Position numbers and translations under genes: made by a program
Source of the DNA: Tretioscincus oriximinensis
Lineage: Eukaryota > Chordata > Lepidosauria > Squamata > Gymnophthalmidae
NCBI GenBank assembly: GCA_022410635.1
Contig: JAJVDF010000260.1
Span: 145,465-209,464 of the forward strand
Direction of reading: 5' to 3'
Length of the DNA: 64,000 nt
Shown here: positions 31,401 through 43,095 of the stretch, one piece after another
How the letters are laid out: each line of letters starts with the position of its first letter
Numbering within the stretch: position 1 is the first letter of the stretch
Notes under the pieces: generated by a model
What the model was told of the DNA's origin: nothing
Databases searched by the model: none
What the model saw: only the letters and a program-made list of their open reading frames with translations

Positions 31401-31464
31401 ATCAAAGACAGTTATCAAGACATCCATCCAAGTAGCTATTGATACTTGTCATGAATGACTGTTT

Positions 31465-31615
31465 AAAAACACAGCTGTGTTAGCCTGAGTCCAGAGCATC
31501 CAGCAAAATGTTCTCATAGCATCTTAGAGATGAAGAAGAAAAANGTAGGCAGCATGAGCTTTCTTGGACAAGTCTACAGTTTCAGGTGCTCATCTGAAGT
31601 AGGCTAACACTGTGA
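31465..31615. mobile_element. Foldback-SINE-family fragment
   Basis: AAAACACAGCTGTGTTAGCC, GGCAGCATGAGCTTTCTTGG and ATCTGAAGTAGGCTAACACT are diverged parts of the family. Confidence 0.55.
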
Positions 31616-31619
31616 AAGC

Positions 31620-32345
31620 CTCTTTTTTATTATTAAAAATGTTCTATTGAAATTGATATCCAATGCAACAAAATGAAAGAACAATACATAATAAAACAAA
31701 ACATCAACAATGAAACAATACAAGTCAATAAAATGTAAATAATATCACACTACACAAAATCAGCCATCCACATATAAACATCCCCCCTGCACCCTCCTTA
31801 CCACATAGGAAAATTTTATACTTTGTAAACTATTCTATATACTTTCTTAGACTCTTAAACATATATTGCTGTTATTTTTTATTGCCGTCCAACTACATCA
31901 ATCTCTTCATATATATTTTTTCTAGACTCAATGTTTAATATGCATTCTCTTACTAATAACTTTTTCCATTTACTTTCCATTCCTTCCCTGCTTACCAAAC
32001 CTTGCATCATAGCTGCATTTTGCTTTAAAATATCATATTGCAATTGCTCTATTGTATAATAAAGCTACATCTTTATTGATCATCCTTCCGATTCCTTCCA
32101 GCCTGCTGCTATAACTGACTGAGCTGCTATTAATAATTGTGTAATCCAATACTTATTCTCTTCAGCTGTATTAACATTTGTAAAAAAAAATAAACAGATT
32201 TCTTTTGACCAAATAATCCATTGTCCAAGTATTTTTCATTTAGCTGTTTCTTAATGAGGTTCCAAAATTTCCTTGCTTCTCTACACTCCGCACGTTGATG
32301 TATGTATGTTTCCCTCTGTTTGTTAAAATGCCAATAGAATTAAAG
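31620..32345 (-). mobile_element. L1-like LINE remnant
   Basis: This AT-rich stretch (ATTAAAAATGTTCTATTGAA, CCCCCCTGCACCCTCCTTAC, TTTGACCAAATAATCCATTG) has the same organisation as 25740-26500. No open frame is preserved. Confidence 0.45.
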
Positions 32346-32354
32346 CTCCTGTTA

Positions 32355-32800
32355 AGAACATAAGAACATAAGAAGAGCCACAGCCCATCAAGTCCAGCAT
32401 TCTGTCTCACACAGAGGCCCACCAGATGCACCTGGGCAGTCCAAACAGAGGAAAGCAAAATATGCACCTGCTCATGACTCCCTGCAAATGGTATTTCAGG
32501 AGTCCTGCCTGTTGCTCCATCCCGGAGGCAACATCCAGGCATCCATCTGTTGCCTCTTTTTCTTGTTAACTGCTAAGGTGCTACGAAGCCCTTTCTAGAT
32601 ATTTTGGCCAATGAATTGGTCTGATCCTAGCTTAAAGTTATTCAGGCTGCTAGCTACCACCANCTTTTCTGAAAGGAAATTCCATAAACCAATGACCCTC
32701 TAGGGACCCCCCCCCCAACTTTCTCTTGTCTGTCCTAACTCTTCTGCCCATCAGCTTCAGAGTGGCCCCAAACTTGGTTTTCTGTGATGGGGAAAATGCC
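32355..32800 (-). mobile_element. CR1-clade LINE remnant next to EMX1 exon 3
   Basis: The + strand begins at the tail (AAGAACATAAGAACATAAGA, 32355-32374), continues through CCAGATGCACCTGGGCAGTC to about 32540, and after a disrupted stretch resumes at 32640. The minus-strand frame at 32844-32650 includes [16 protein letters not shown], the ORF2 C-terminal motif of this family. It ends within about 50-80 bp of the exon 3 splice acceptor. Confidence 0.75.
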
Positions 32801-32848
32801 AAGAGTTTCTGTTCTTCTGATTCACTTTTATCTTTCTGTCCCACACAG

Positions 32849-33016
32849 GTGAAGGTCTGGTTTCAAAACAGGAGGACCAAGTATAAGAGGCAGAAGCTGG
32901 AAGAGGAAGGACCTGAATCAGACCAAAAGAAGAAAGGTTCTCATCATATCAACCGGTGGCGAATTGCCACCAAGCAGTCCAGTGGAGAAGACATTGACGT
33001 CACCTCCAATGACTAG
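32849..33016 (+). CDS. EMX1: EMX1 exon 3 (homeodomain recognition helix and C terminus, stop)
   Basis: This exon encodes residues 207-261 and a TAG stop. It follows a pyrimidine-rich acceptor ending CCCACACAG. The protein begins [16 protein letters not shown], the DNA-recognition helix, with W48, Q50, N51 and R53 of the homeodomain intact (residues 210, 212, 213 and 215). It continues [20 protein letters not shown] and ends EDIDVTSND. Recalled family members end VTSND in EMX1 and VTSDD in EMX2, so the tail favours EMX1. The three exons total 786 bp with no frameshift or internal stop, so the gene appears intact and functional. A LINE remnant comes within about 50-80 bp of the acceptor. Confidence 0.97.
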   Translation: MKVWFQNRRTKYKRQKLEEEGPESDQKKKGSHHINRWRIATKQSSGEDIDVTSND

Positions 33017-33307
33017 AACGAGACAGGATGAGGCTGCTGGCAAGCAGGTCCCAGGGAGGGCCTTGCCGGAAGGGAGAAATGAACTCCAGAGTGAGGAAGG
33101 AGCAGCCTGGGGTGGCNTCTTCCCCAAGGGAGACTTGCAGCTTGGAGGCTGTTTCTCCTTGTTGCCGCTGCCCCCAGTGCTCCTGGCTTGTGCGGCAAGC
33201 TGTGGAAAGAGCCAGACTTTGTCCAAAGACAGCAACCGTGGGCGACTGTGTGGGAGTGGGTCCGAGGGGTCCTACTTGGCCCCAACAGGAAGCCATCCCT
33301 CCAAGCC

Positions 33308-33313
33308 AATAAA
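33308..33313 (+). terminator. Proximal polyadenylation signal of EMX1
   Basis: AATAAA lies 292 bp after the stop codon, in the context CCAATAAACACG. Few GT-rich bases follow immediately, so it may be used weakly. Confidence 0.45.
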
Positions 33314-33497
33314 CACGTCAACCAAGACCCATGCTGTACACACTCCTCTTTGTTGGGTGTTGGTTACATTTCTTTCCTTTTTTAAAAATCAACAGAACAC
33401 TTTTTTTAATTTATTCTTTTGTGTCTCTGCGTTTGATATGTACATATCCCTCCATGTCGCAAATAGCAAACAGCTGTAGTGTGTGTTATTATGTGGT

Positions 33498-33503
33498 AAT
33501 AAA
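33498..33503 (+). terminator. Distal polyadenylation signal of EMX1
   Basis: AATAAA lies in GGTAATAAAAACATGG, followed by a GT-rich downstream element. A CR1 remnant begins about 50 bp beyond the predicted cleavage point, consistent with the gene ending here. Confidence 0.7.
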
Positions 33504-33574
33504 AACATGGGTTTGAGATATGTTGCAGTGTTGTATCAAGCCCTGACGAGGAAAATCTGATGGGGGGGAGGGGT

Positions 33575-33905
33575 TATCGTAAGACCATAGAATCATTCAC
33601 TGTCAGATGTCTGTCCTGCCTCTGCTTGAATATTTCCACTGAAGGAGATCTCACCACCTCCTATTTCACTAGCTGAAAGTCCTTATCACTGCTACCTGCT
33701 CTGTTTCTATTTCCCATTGCTTCTAGTCCTTCCAAGTGCCACTGAGAACAGGGCTGCTCCCTCTGCTCTATGGCAACCCTTCAGGTATTTGTAGGCAGCT
33801 ACCATGTCTCCTCCTCTTCATCTCTTTTGCAGACTAAACACCCCTAGATCCTTCAACCCTTCCTCATGGGACATACTTTTTTAGACTAGTCACTAAACCT
33901 AGTAA
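33575..33905 (-). mobile_element. CR1 LINE 3' fragment just past EMX1
   Basis: The inverse of the CR1 end is seen: ACCATAGAATCATTC, CTTGAATATTTCCACTGAAG, TGGCAACCCTTCAGGTATTT and CCTAGATCCTTCAACCCTTC. Confidence 0.8.
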
Positions 33906-35100
33906 GGACCTCAATAGCTGTATCGTTTGTGGGGAACTAGTGGTAGTCTGGACCAGATGTGTAAAGAGCCTCTCATCCAGAGTAGCCTTAGTCCACATTA
34001 ATCAGCACTAGATCTTTACCAGTGCTATCTGCTCTGGAGTAATCAATGGCACCTCCATGGGAGCTGAGTGTAGCTATATAGCTACAAGAGACATAGGCGT
34101 TCTTAGATGAGGTAGGCAGGGTCACTGACCCAGGTGAAAGATGGGAAGAGAGCACAAACTGGGTCCACCCTTCTCTCCATGTGCTGCTAAAAAGCCATGA
34201 TTCTGGGCTTTTAGAGCGCTATATGGAGGAGAACCTCCCCACCTTTTACGACTGCAATGACACAGTTACAAGGTGGGGTTTTCCCAGCTGCTGCTGGCAC
34301 AGATTAAAGCAGCGCCAGGATTCTATGCATGGAATCTGCATTGTAACAAGCATTGCCTTCACTTTATGGGGCTTGAGAATTAATCTGGATCAAGCAAATT
34401 CAGATTTGCCAACACATATTTAACATTTAAAGTGCAGAAAGGAGCTTAAAAATATTGTTCCTGCTCAGACCTAATTGTTGTTAGGCCAGTGGCCTTTGGG
34501 CTGGTCACTTTTATTTCTCGGTGCTTCANTTACGAGCTGGTCCCTGATATACTGAAGGGGAATCCAGTTACCAGATGAAGATTTCCCTCAGAAATCTCAT
34601 GCCAGCCCTATGACAAGAGCTGCTAAGTAGTGATGTCAAGGCTGATGGTGCAATAATTTCTGAAGATTATGGGATTGATTTGCACCTACCTGACTGAAGC
34701 AGTTCCTGATAAGCAGACTCATTTGGACATGTCTTAATTTGGTAATCTTTCTGTTCACACTTTGGAAATCAATCACCCCTAGATCCCTTAATCAGATGTA
34801 GCAGACTAAAGTCAGGGATTTGCTCTCAAGCACACTTGCTTCTGGGGAAACACTGCATGAGCTTTGCCCAGATTGAAACCAATGTTTTCCAGTTTTGAGA
34901 TTGCTCTGCTGCACTTATAGGCAAGGTGAAAGGTCTGCCTCCAGACATGGCTTACCTGGGTGCTTTCTTTCTGAATATCAGAGGGGAGAGGAGGGAGGAG
35001 ATACCCGAGAAAGACAGTTCTAGTCAGGAGAGCAAGGCAGTTTGGGGAATCAGGTGACATTCCTGTCGAATTGTTAAAAGCATTTCTCTGAAGAGATGTC
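33905..35100. other. Intergenic DNA with one weak dispersed repeat
   Basis: 34000-34460 is distantly similar to 730-1070 and 57290-57560. The remainder shows no gene or clear element. Confidence 0.35.
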
Positions 35101-35104
35101 CATT

Positions 35105-35590
35105 TAAGGATAAAGAGTTGAAAGGGACCACCAGAGCTATTACTGCAGATCCAAACCCTGGTTCCATGCAAGATTCAATAAACCATCCCAAATAGATGGC
35201 TCTGTCCAGCCTCTATTTGAAGACTTCCACCAAAGGAGAAATCCTCACCTCCATCTAGTTCTAGCCAAGCTTCCTGTCTCATGCAGTGGCTCACCAATTG
35301 CTTTTTAAGAAGAACCATGCTGGATCAGGACACAGCCCATCAAGTCCAGCATTCTGTCTCACACAAAGGCCCACCAGATGCACCTGGGCAGTCCCAACAG
35401 AGGAAAGCAAAATATGCTCCTGTTCATGACACCCTGCAAATGGTATCTCAGGAGTCCTGNCTGTTGCTCCATCCCGGAGACAACATCCAGACATCCATCC
35501 TAGTATCCATTTATACCCTTGGTGTCCATAAACCTGTCTAGTCCTGTCTTGAAGCTATCCAAGCTGTTAGCTACCACTACCTTAGCACCT
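35105..35590 (-). mobile_element. CR1 fragment followed by TTCTTATG-tailed LINE fragment
   Basis: 35105-35265 is classical CR1 (AAGGGACCACCAGAGCTATT, GTCCAGCCTCTATTTGAAGA). 35305-35590 is the other CR1-clade family (AGAACCATGCTGGATCAGGA, CCAGATGCACCTGGGCAGTC, ATACCCTTGGTGTCCATAAA). Confidence 0.75.
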
Positions 35591-35599
35591 CAAGCAGCA

Positions 35600-37310
35600 G
35601 CAGAAGGCAAAAACGTCATCTCTCTTCCCTGTGAATGGCATTTAGAGGCCTCCTGACTTTCTCTACAACCTGGAGGCAGTATCTAGGCTCCCATTTTAAT
35701 TAGCGGCCATTGTTTACTTGTGGGTCTAATGGCATTCTGAGTATGGCATGAAAGAGTGATCTGAAAACTAAGAACTGGAGCAGGAATCCAAGAGTGTTTG
35801 AGGATTTTGTCCAAGGACAACCCAGAGACCCATTTATATTCCTTGTTCTTACCAACTCTGCTCTTTTCAAACTCTCAAACACACCAGAGATGGCGCTGTC
35901 CCCATCGCTGGGACTGCCATGGAAATTTCTGGCAACCATGTGTCTCCCCCAGAATGCTCTTCCCTACCTGCAGCCATCTTAACTTAGGTGAAGTTGCCCA
36001 CACTGGTAGAACAGATCGGTTTTGTGAATGAAAATAGGAATGTGAATAAAGACATACCAAACATGAACCTGCAGACATTTCAGGGCAAGAATGTATTTTC
36101 ACCTTGTTCATGATTGCTGTTTTATTAGAACATATTTCTGCCCTTTCTCCAACAGAATGTGATAAGTTGAGGTGTTTGCAAAGATGCGTTTGCTATCACT
36201 GCCTGCCTGCGTCTCCATGGAGAAGCATCTTTGCTGTTTAGACTCCTAAAACGCACAAGTAAAATGTTTCTGCCTTTTCTCAGTCCTGTCTGCTTGTGCA
36301 GCATGTAGGCTGGAGATGGCTCTCGGGAGCAATAACTTCTATTCAGGAAGGACGAAGGGTTCACACTGACAATTAACAAGACACTTGTTCTTTCGTCACT
36401 GATTGCATTTATATCCTGCTATGTCACCACTGAGCAAACTAGAACAGCAGGATCTGGCTTAAACCAGAATGCTCAGTTTTGAAAATAGGCTTGTAGAAAT
36501 AGCAGTGGGGAATCTCATAACACCATAGAGACCAAGAAGAAAAAGTTTAGTAGCATGAGCTTTCCTAGACTCTGATTTGTATTTAGCAGATTTAATCTAC
36601 TTTAATAGAAATGGATTATGATATACCTGTTTTTGAATATGTTCAATCTTTTGCTGTAATTTAATTTGGGACCTTTCGGTAAAAGACATACTAGAACTAA
36701 AAAATAATTAAATTCACTTTATCACATTCCACGTGACTAATGCGGTTGTCCATAAAGTTACTATATAAAAACCAGGAAAAAGAAAAATCCCCCCAATTTT
36801 TTAAAGACTGACATTGGATTCTGGCCATAATTTATACATAATTCTGGCCATAATCCGTGTGCTCGTTTGACCTTTCCATTTTGACCTTTTGCAATTTTCA
36901 GTCCCTGTCATATTCCATTAGGATCTTCCATGCTTGCACGAAAACTCCTTCCTCAAAGCTGGCAACATCAGCATCAGGGATCTTCGCCCTTCTGGCACAG
37001 GTACAATATCACATCTAAATCTGCTCATGGAAATTCTCTACTCTTCCCCAGAAGTAGCAAGTCATCTCCCAACCTAATGCATCTCCATGGTGTAACCACG
37101 TTCATACTGTTTCCTTGGCAACCATATGAAACTTCTTCTGGGAGACTTTTTNCCCCAACTTCCAACTCTAGGCTGGATTTGGGGTTCCTTCCCCCAGGGG
37201 AGAGACTCACTAATATCTACACAACCCAGGCAGCTCCCTCTCCATTGCAGATTCATCCTAGATTCATCCCATTTTCCTTTGAAGTTCTCAGTATGATGGA
37301 TCCCAGTGGT
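35600..37310. other. Intergenic DNA; a short direct repeat and little else
   Basis: A foldback-SINE fragment is at 36490-36570. At 36818-36831 and 36841-36854 the 14-mer ATTCTGGCCATAAT is repeated with a 23-bp period. It is followed by two TGACCT half-sites (36868 and 36882). No coding content is seen. Confidence 0.35.
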
Positions 37311-37615
37311 GACCAAGAGCAGATTCACACTTGCCTGTTTCAAGCAGGCCCACATGAGCTGTTCCATTTGGACCAGTCCATTTGTCCACCTTTCTGTTGC
37401 AGTTTGAGAGAGGGAGGGNTCTGTTCAGCATCCCTGCAGTGCTGAGCCAGCCAACGATAAGGCAGCCTTCCTATTGTAGCCTCAGTCCTGGCAGGAAGGA
37501 ACTTTTGCAAACAGCAGGTGGGGAGTTTCAGAGCAAGGACTGACTGGGAAACTGGCCCAGCCTTATTCTCCTCTGTAGGCCATCTCAAGGAGCAGAAGCA
37601 GCAGGTGATATGACG
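37310..37615. repeat. Unclassified interspersed repeat, family R5
   Basis: Motifs GTTCAGCATCCCTGC, AGCAGGTGGGGAGTTTCAGA and CTGGGAAACTGG recur in the same order at 42520-42950. Parts appear at 41330-41560 and 59470-59719. No coding frame or termini could be defined. Confidence 0.5.
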
Positions 37616-38440
37616 ATTCTGATAGGAAACCTACCTTAAACGTAACCTTGAATGGTCATCTTTTAAATTTATGTTTAAGGTTCGTTTAAGCCTTTTTTTG
37701 GTGTGGTTGAGAAACAGTCAAACAATTGGCAATGTGAATGCCTTGTTCCTGCAATTTGCTTAGCCTAACCCCCACCAATGCCAATGCAGCATTCTAGTTG
37801 CTTTCCGCTACTGTTCGACAGTNACATACAAATACCAAGCACACCTGCTCTCAGGGTCAGAGATGCTGAGTCTTCCCTCNAGAACATGACAGTCTTCCTT
37901 GGGAATAAAAAAGCTATAGAGGTTTTACCATTCANATCGCCAACTTCCCCACAGAAAGAGAGGTGAGCAGAACCCGTTCATTAGAGCAGGAATTGTTCAG
38001 CATCTGCTTAAATCCTCCTCCCTGTTAAGAATTTATGGGATGTTCGTGGTCTGGCAAAATCAGCTACTAGGTCAGTTCATTCATCGAAAATGTTAAATCA
38101 GATCAGTAGCCCTGGGTTCGTGATCATGTTGACTATGGCATGTTATGTTGGAAAGTTGCGTCCTTTGTTTTTTGATCCAAGAAGGAAATCAGTGGTGGCG
38201 TTACTAGAAAAAGAGACACTGAGCATGCTCAGTTGTGGTTTTGCTATAGCTTGTTATCAAGCGGAACCTGGAGACATCTGTGGGGCTGGGTACCTAAACA
38301 TAAAGAGCCCTAATTAGAACCAAATGAGCTCAGCACCTAAGCCTGGGACATACCTGGATACCTGGCTTAAGAGTGACTGGAGTGATGCTGCATCAGGAGG
38401 AAGGAGAAAGAGAAGAGGGAATCAGGAGTAGGAGTTGGTT

Positions 38441-38645
38441 TTGGTGTAGTGGTTAGAGTGTTGGGCTCCTATCTGGTAGTCTCCCAGTTCGATTCCACAC
38501 TCCTCCTCCATGAAGCCAGATGGGTGACATTTGGGCCAGTCACCGTTCTTTAGAACACTTTCAGCTCTGCCTACTTCACAGAGTATCTGTTGTAGAGAAT
38601 GAAACAAAAGCTATGAGCGCTGCCCTCTGGTAAAAGGAGGTTATA
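38441..38645 (+). mobile_element. tRNA-derived SINE (second type)
   Basis: The head TTGGTGTAGTGGTTAGAGTG contains an A-box-like sequence, and CAGTTCGATTCC is B-box-like. The body has GGTGACATTTGGGCCAGTCA. It ends in a mixed triplet microsatellite. Related pieces lie at 38805-38945 and 61620-61990. Confidence 0.75.
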
Positions 38646-38674
38646 AATCCTCCTCCTCCTCCTCCTCCTCCTCC

Positions 38675-38705
<31 letters not shown>

Positions 38706-38708
38706 TAT

Positions 38709-38740
<32 letters not shown>

Positions 38741-38790
38741 TTACTACTACTATTACTATTACTATTACTATTACTATTACTACTAACTTT
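38646..38790. repeat. Mixed triplet microsatellite (TCC)n (TCA)n (TAC)n (TAT)n
   Basis: The tract passes from CTCCTC units to CATCAT, CTACTA and then ATTACT units within about 145 bp, consistent with slippage from a SINE tail. Confidence 0.9.
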
Positions 38791-38989
38791 TCCCAGAGGT
38801 GTTTAAAGCAGCTTCTATAACCTTCTCTTCTTTTCAAAACAGACCCCCTTGTGAAATTGGTGGGGCAGAGAGAGCTCCAAAGAAATGTGACGAACCCAAA
38901 GTCATGCTGATTGCATCCACCCTACAGGAAAAAGGGCTGTGGAAGCTGTGTGGCTCTGCGCTGGGTCAGTACACTTTCCATTAAATCCC

Positions 38990-39170
38990 AAAGGAAAAGA
39001 CTGTTGCTATATGGTTTTCTGAGCAGATTTCGCTCAGAAAACCATTTTAATTACAGTTTAATGCAATTTACATTAAGTGCACTCTGGTGATGTTTTTGGC
39101 CTGTGCTCCAATTGATCAGAGGCCTGTTCCTTGGAGAGATCTTTGGTAAATTAGCAATTGGGAAAGGTCC
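38990..39170. promoter_or_regulatory. Candidate conserved noncoding element with a perfect hairpin
   Basis: This non-repetitive segment contains a perfect 14-bp inverted repeat (ATGGTTTTCTGAGC, 39011-39024, against 39032-39045) around a 7-base spacer. A TTTTAATTACAG homeodomain-type site and ATTAAG follow. No family of similar copies was seen elsewhere in the window. It may be a regulatory element or simply a chance foldback. Confidence 0.3.
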
Positions 39171-39239
39171 ACTTCAGCAGATTTTTGCGAATCTCCTGTT
39201 GCTTCTGTTGCCTTGCAGTTTTAAATTTCCCACCACTAG

Positions 39240-40570
39240 TTTTGCCTTCTTCTTCTGATTAAGTTGCTAAGAAGTATTTGGTGGACCTCTGAATGAGACA
39301 GGATGCTGGAATAGATGGNCTTTGGTCCAGTTCTTCAGGACTAAGGATGGATTACCAGTACATGTTGGAACAGTACCTGAGGTTCCAATGTTATGGCTTG
39401 GCTGCAAACCATACTGAGATACCACATCCTGCACCAGGCCAGAATCATTGTCATTAGAACCTGGGAGGGGAGAGGGAGGGCAAACCCAGCCCTACCAGCC
39501 TTGAGCTGTCCTTGCCTTGCTCTCAGCTGAGACTGTAAGGGAGAGGTGGGTAGCAGCTTTGGCCTTCCAAGGAACTCAGCCGTGTCCCCTCCATTGTGTA
39601 TTGCCAGAATGTGGGCAGAAGGAGAGTACGACACACACACACACCTCCGAAGAATCCCTATGCTTCTCCACCTGAATTCCCCCCTTTCAAAGGCAGGCAC
39701 TTTAATGCTCCTGTCACTCATCAAACTGCAATGGAAACCAGCCTGGGAGGCCCGCTGGCTGCAGGAACAGCTGGCATTTCCCAGGTATGGCAGGTATGTC
39801 AGGGAAGTTCTTCACACCTGCACGGGGGATTGAATGTCCAGGCAAGGCGATTTCAAAACACATTTGCTTCCGTGGCATTTGAAAGTGATAAAAGGCGGCG
39901 CTCTTGTGGGGAGTCTTAACTGGATTACAGGAATTGGCCTTCAGCCTTGCAAAAAGGTGGGGTGGATGGGGGAGGCAGCAAAGCTTCTGGAGAGATGCCT
40001 GTAGGGAGGGAGGGGGAAGGNGCAGCTGAATAATTGCCAAGAGCTGCATGGGTCTGTGAATGCAGCATAAAGATCCTTTCACCCCTAGCCAAACACTGCC
40101 TTAGTAGTCACAGAGATAGTGAGCTATTCCAGGTCTATGGTCCACTGCTCTTTGGGGGCAGGAGATTATCTTGTCACAACAGGAGCCCTACAGTCATTTG
40201 CAGGAAGTCAAGAAGGGTTTTGCCTTGTCCTCCTGCTTGAGATGCCCAGGTGCAATTGGTGGGCCACTGGAGGAGACAGAAAGTTGGACTAGATGGGCTG
40301 TGGCCTCATTCAGCAGAGCTCCTCTTACATTCTTATGTCAGATATAGCTCAGAGTAGCTCAGTCTACATAGCCCCATTTGTCTCATCTGCATGCCATAGT
40401 GTTGATGGCAAGTCTCTATTCCCAAAGTTGAGAACAATTTAAGGTTTTGCCTCTCCCTTCTGCTTGAGATGCCCAGGGGTAATTTGTGGGCTATTAGGTG
40501 AGACACAATACTGAAGTAGGTGGGCTGTGGCCCCATTCAGTGGGGCTCCTCTGAAGTTCTTATGTTTTAG
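39240..40570 (+). repeat. CR1-clade LINE 3' fragments in intergenic DNA
   Basis: Short 3' ends of the TTCTTATG-tailed family lie at 39265-39335, 40190-40340 and 40430-40565 (GGACTAGATGGGCTGTGGCC). A degraded P1 trace lies at 40335-40425. (CA)n is present at 39632-39644. The segment between 39340 and 40190 shows no recognised feature. Confidence 0.5.
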
Positions 40571-41329
40571 TCCAGCATTCTGACTCATCCAGTAGTCCAT
40601 CTAATTGCACCTGTGCATATCCATTAACAATGCAAATCTTTATCCCAGTTTTCAGTTTTCTGAACTGTTAAGGCAATCAACAGGTAATTGATTAAAAGCA
40701 CTAAAGAAGAAAAAGCAAGGTGTGGAATTCAAAGACTGGGTGAAATAGTATACATTATTCAGGTGCACTGAAAGGAGAGGTTGAGTGTCTGTGTTAGAAG
40801 GAGGCATCTGCTGTTATTGATCTTCACAACTGGGCAAATCTGTACAGAGTGGCCCTACGTCAGACCTTTGAGACCCATGCTGCCTGCATCTTTGTGTGTT
40901 TGATCTGAATTGGGTGGAACAAACAAGCCTACAATTCGCAGCTGGTAGGTGATGCGCACCAGAATATCATGTTCAGGATCCATACTGCCCAAGTATATCT
41001 GAAAGTAGTCTAGGGGTGGTCTTGCACTGTGGCTGTAGAACAGTCAAGGCCAGCAGCTGGAATGCTGCATTCCAATTGCTAATTGTCCCACTACATCCCC
41101 AAAGTATTAGCAAACTGATCTTAAACTTACCTTTGCTTTTTGTGTGTTGAGATTGGGGAATAATGCAAACAAGGAGCATTAACAGAACATTCCAGAAGAA
41201 GTTTGACTTCTCTCCAGTCACTCCAAAAAACAAGCTTAAATGTACCTTAAATTGAAACTTGGTGTTGTCAACCTAAACGTTGAGCACACCAAGTTAATTT
41301 TAAGGTAAGTTCCCTGCAGAGATGTTGAA

Positions 41330-42020
41330 CAGACCTTTTCCTCTCCCAAATTACCAGAAGAAAAGTTAGCAAATGGACCGGTCAAAATGGGACTCTTCAT
41401 CAGGGACTGCTTCAAACAGGCAAGTGCAAATCTACCTTGCTGCTTCATTTTCCACTCGTTCCATCCAGACTCAAGATAGAGCGGTTGGAGGCCATCCCCA
41501 GATAGTGAGAGAGCAGAGCAGCAAACTGGACGGAACAATAATCTTAATTTATATATCTATTTTTAAAATGTCTGGAACGTTACTCTTTCGCATTGCCCTG
41601 TCTCCCACACCTATTATATTGGACACCTGTTCAATAAATTGGCTTTCCGATCTCCCTGATCTTCTCTCCCTTCATGGACACATTGCTTCCACTCGCCTTT
41701 CAATGCCTCCAACCAAAATGGCCGATCACAATTCAAGAATGGTATCTCTGCCAGGAAAGAATTAAGTTTCACTTAAGTTGAGTAAACAGTCGTTGGCTGC
41801 TTACCAGTTTAGAGGGCTAAGGTTCAAACGTTTTGAAAGTTGGGTATCCAGGCGTTAATTATCGTAAGTTTCAGGGAACATTTTAGAAGGGGTCAGCGCT
41901 AGCTGACGATTGGTCAGGACCCCGAGNGTCCATTATAAATGAATGGTGTGCTGGCTGGCTCACTGCTCCTGTTCTGATTAAGCTGCCTATTGAAAAGCTG
42001 TTCAATAAATCGCTTTCTTA
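41330..42020 (+). mobile_element. Possible solo LTR-like sequence (tentative)
   Basis: A promoter-like array is visible: ATTGG at 41909-41913, TATAAAT at 41934-41940 and AATAAA at 42004-42009, followed by CGCTTTCTT. The spacing of TATA and polyadenylation signal (about 70 bp) resembles the U3-R junction of a retroviral-type LTR. A related TTCAATAAATTGGCTTTC lies 370 bp upstream at 41630-41647. No internal retroviral genes are seen, and no clear TG...CA ends or target duplication could be fixed. Confidence 0.3.
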
Positions 42021-42519
42021 ANATGTCATTGAAGGCATGGTTCTTCAACGGTTCCAGAGACATCACATATACGCACTTATGCTGGATCAACTATCAGGCA
42101 GGCCTCTTGGCTCTCACCTCAAGAGCAGTCACCCCCATTACCTCCTATGGGCAGATGAGCCACCAGAACCTCCTTCCTCATCTTCCCCCTTGCTTAATTA
42201 CCTGGCAAAAAAGGGCTGCTTCCTGGGAAATCTTTCGGCTGCTTCTACAGCTTTACCAGATTGCAGGTAGGCAAACGTGACCTTTTCTCATAATGCATTT
42301 TTTGAGAGGGAGCAGGTGATCAGAACACCAGGGTAGATAAAGAACAAGAAAACTGAGTATGGCAATGGAACCAAATGGGAAGGCACCTGTCCATTTAAAC
42401 ATGGAGAGGAAGTCAGAGTCCTATAGGACATCGACTCTGAAGTGAGCTCATTTCAAGAGAGTATTGGCAAAAGGTACAATTCATAGTCCTTAATAGGTCA
42501 CTTTGATGCCAAATAATCA

Positions 42520-43095
42520 GCGGCTGATCCATGGAGCAAAATGGGCAGCCTCACATGGACTGCTCCATTTGCTAATCTTTCTGTCCACATTCTGGGACAG
42601 GGAAAGGTCCGTTCAGCATCCCTGCCATGAAGAGCCACCCAACTGTAAGGAAGCCTTGCTCTTATAATGCCATCTCTATCCCTACTTTTAATATTGTTTT
42701 ATACTTTTTTAATTTTTGTGGTGATGTTTTACTGTTTTTGCCGCCCTGAGACCTTCAGGTATAGGGCGGGGTATAAGTATAAATAAATAAATAAATAATA
42801 AAAATAAATTATACCCCCAACTCTAGTTAAGAACTCATGCAATCAGCAGGTGGAGAGTTTCAGATTGGGATTGGCTGGGAAACTGCTGAGCCAGGCCTTC
42901 TTATTTCCCTCTGTAGATCATTCCAAGCAACAGCAGCTCTACAGGCAATCTTGNCTCCCCCCGCTTACTGCAATTGGATGAAAACATGTCACATGACATA
43001 TGATATGAAGGCCTTGTATACAGATCCATACTTTCCAGGAAACCTTCCTGGCTTTGCCCCTTCCTGAAGGTGCTACAGCTGAAAAAGAGAGTTCT
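42520..43095. repeat. Family R5 repeat with an inserted repeat 3' end
   Basis: 42520-42660 and 42830-43095 match R5. Between them 42690-42810 carries CCGCCCTGAGACCTTCAGGT, ATAGGGCGGGGTATAAG and an (AAAT)n tail. Confidence 0.5.

Larger units (their letters stand above)
33017..33525 (+). other. EMX1: EMX1 3' UTR with two polyadenylation signals
   Basis: The sequence after the TAG has no recognised repeat until about 33575. AATAAA occurs at 33308-33313 and again at 33498-33503. The second is followed within about 20-30 bp by a GT-rich stretch (GTTGCAGTGTTGTATC), so it is the better cleavage site, predicting an end near 33520. The first could give a short alternative 3' UTR of about 310 bp. A T-rich and AT-rich segment lies between 33365 and 33420. 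Confidence 0.7.
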
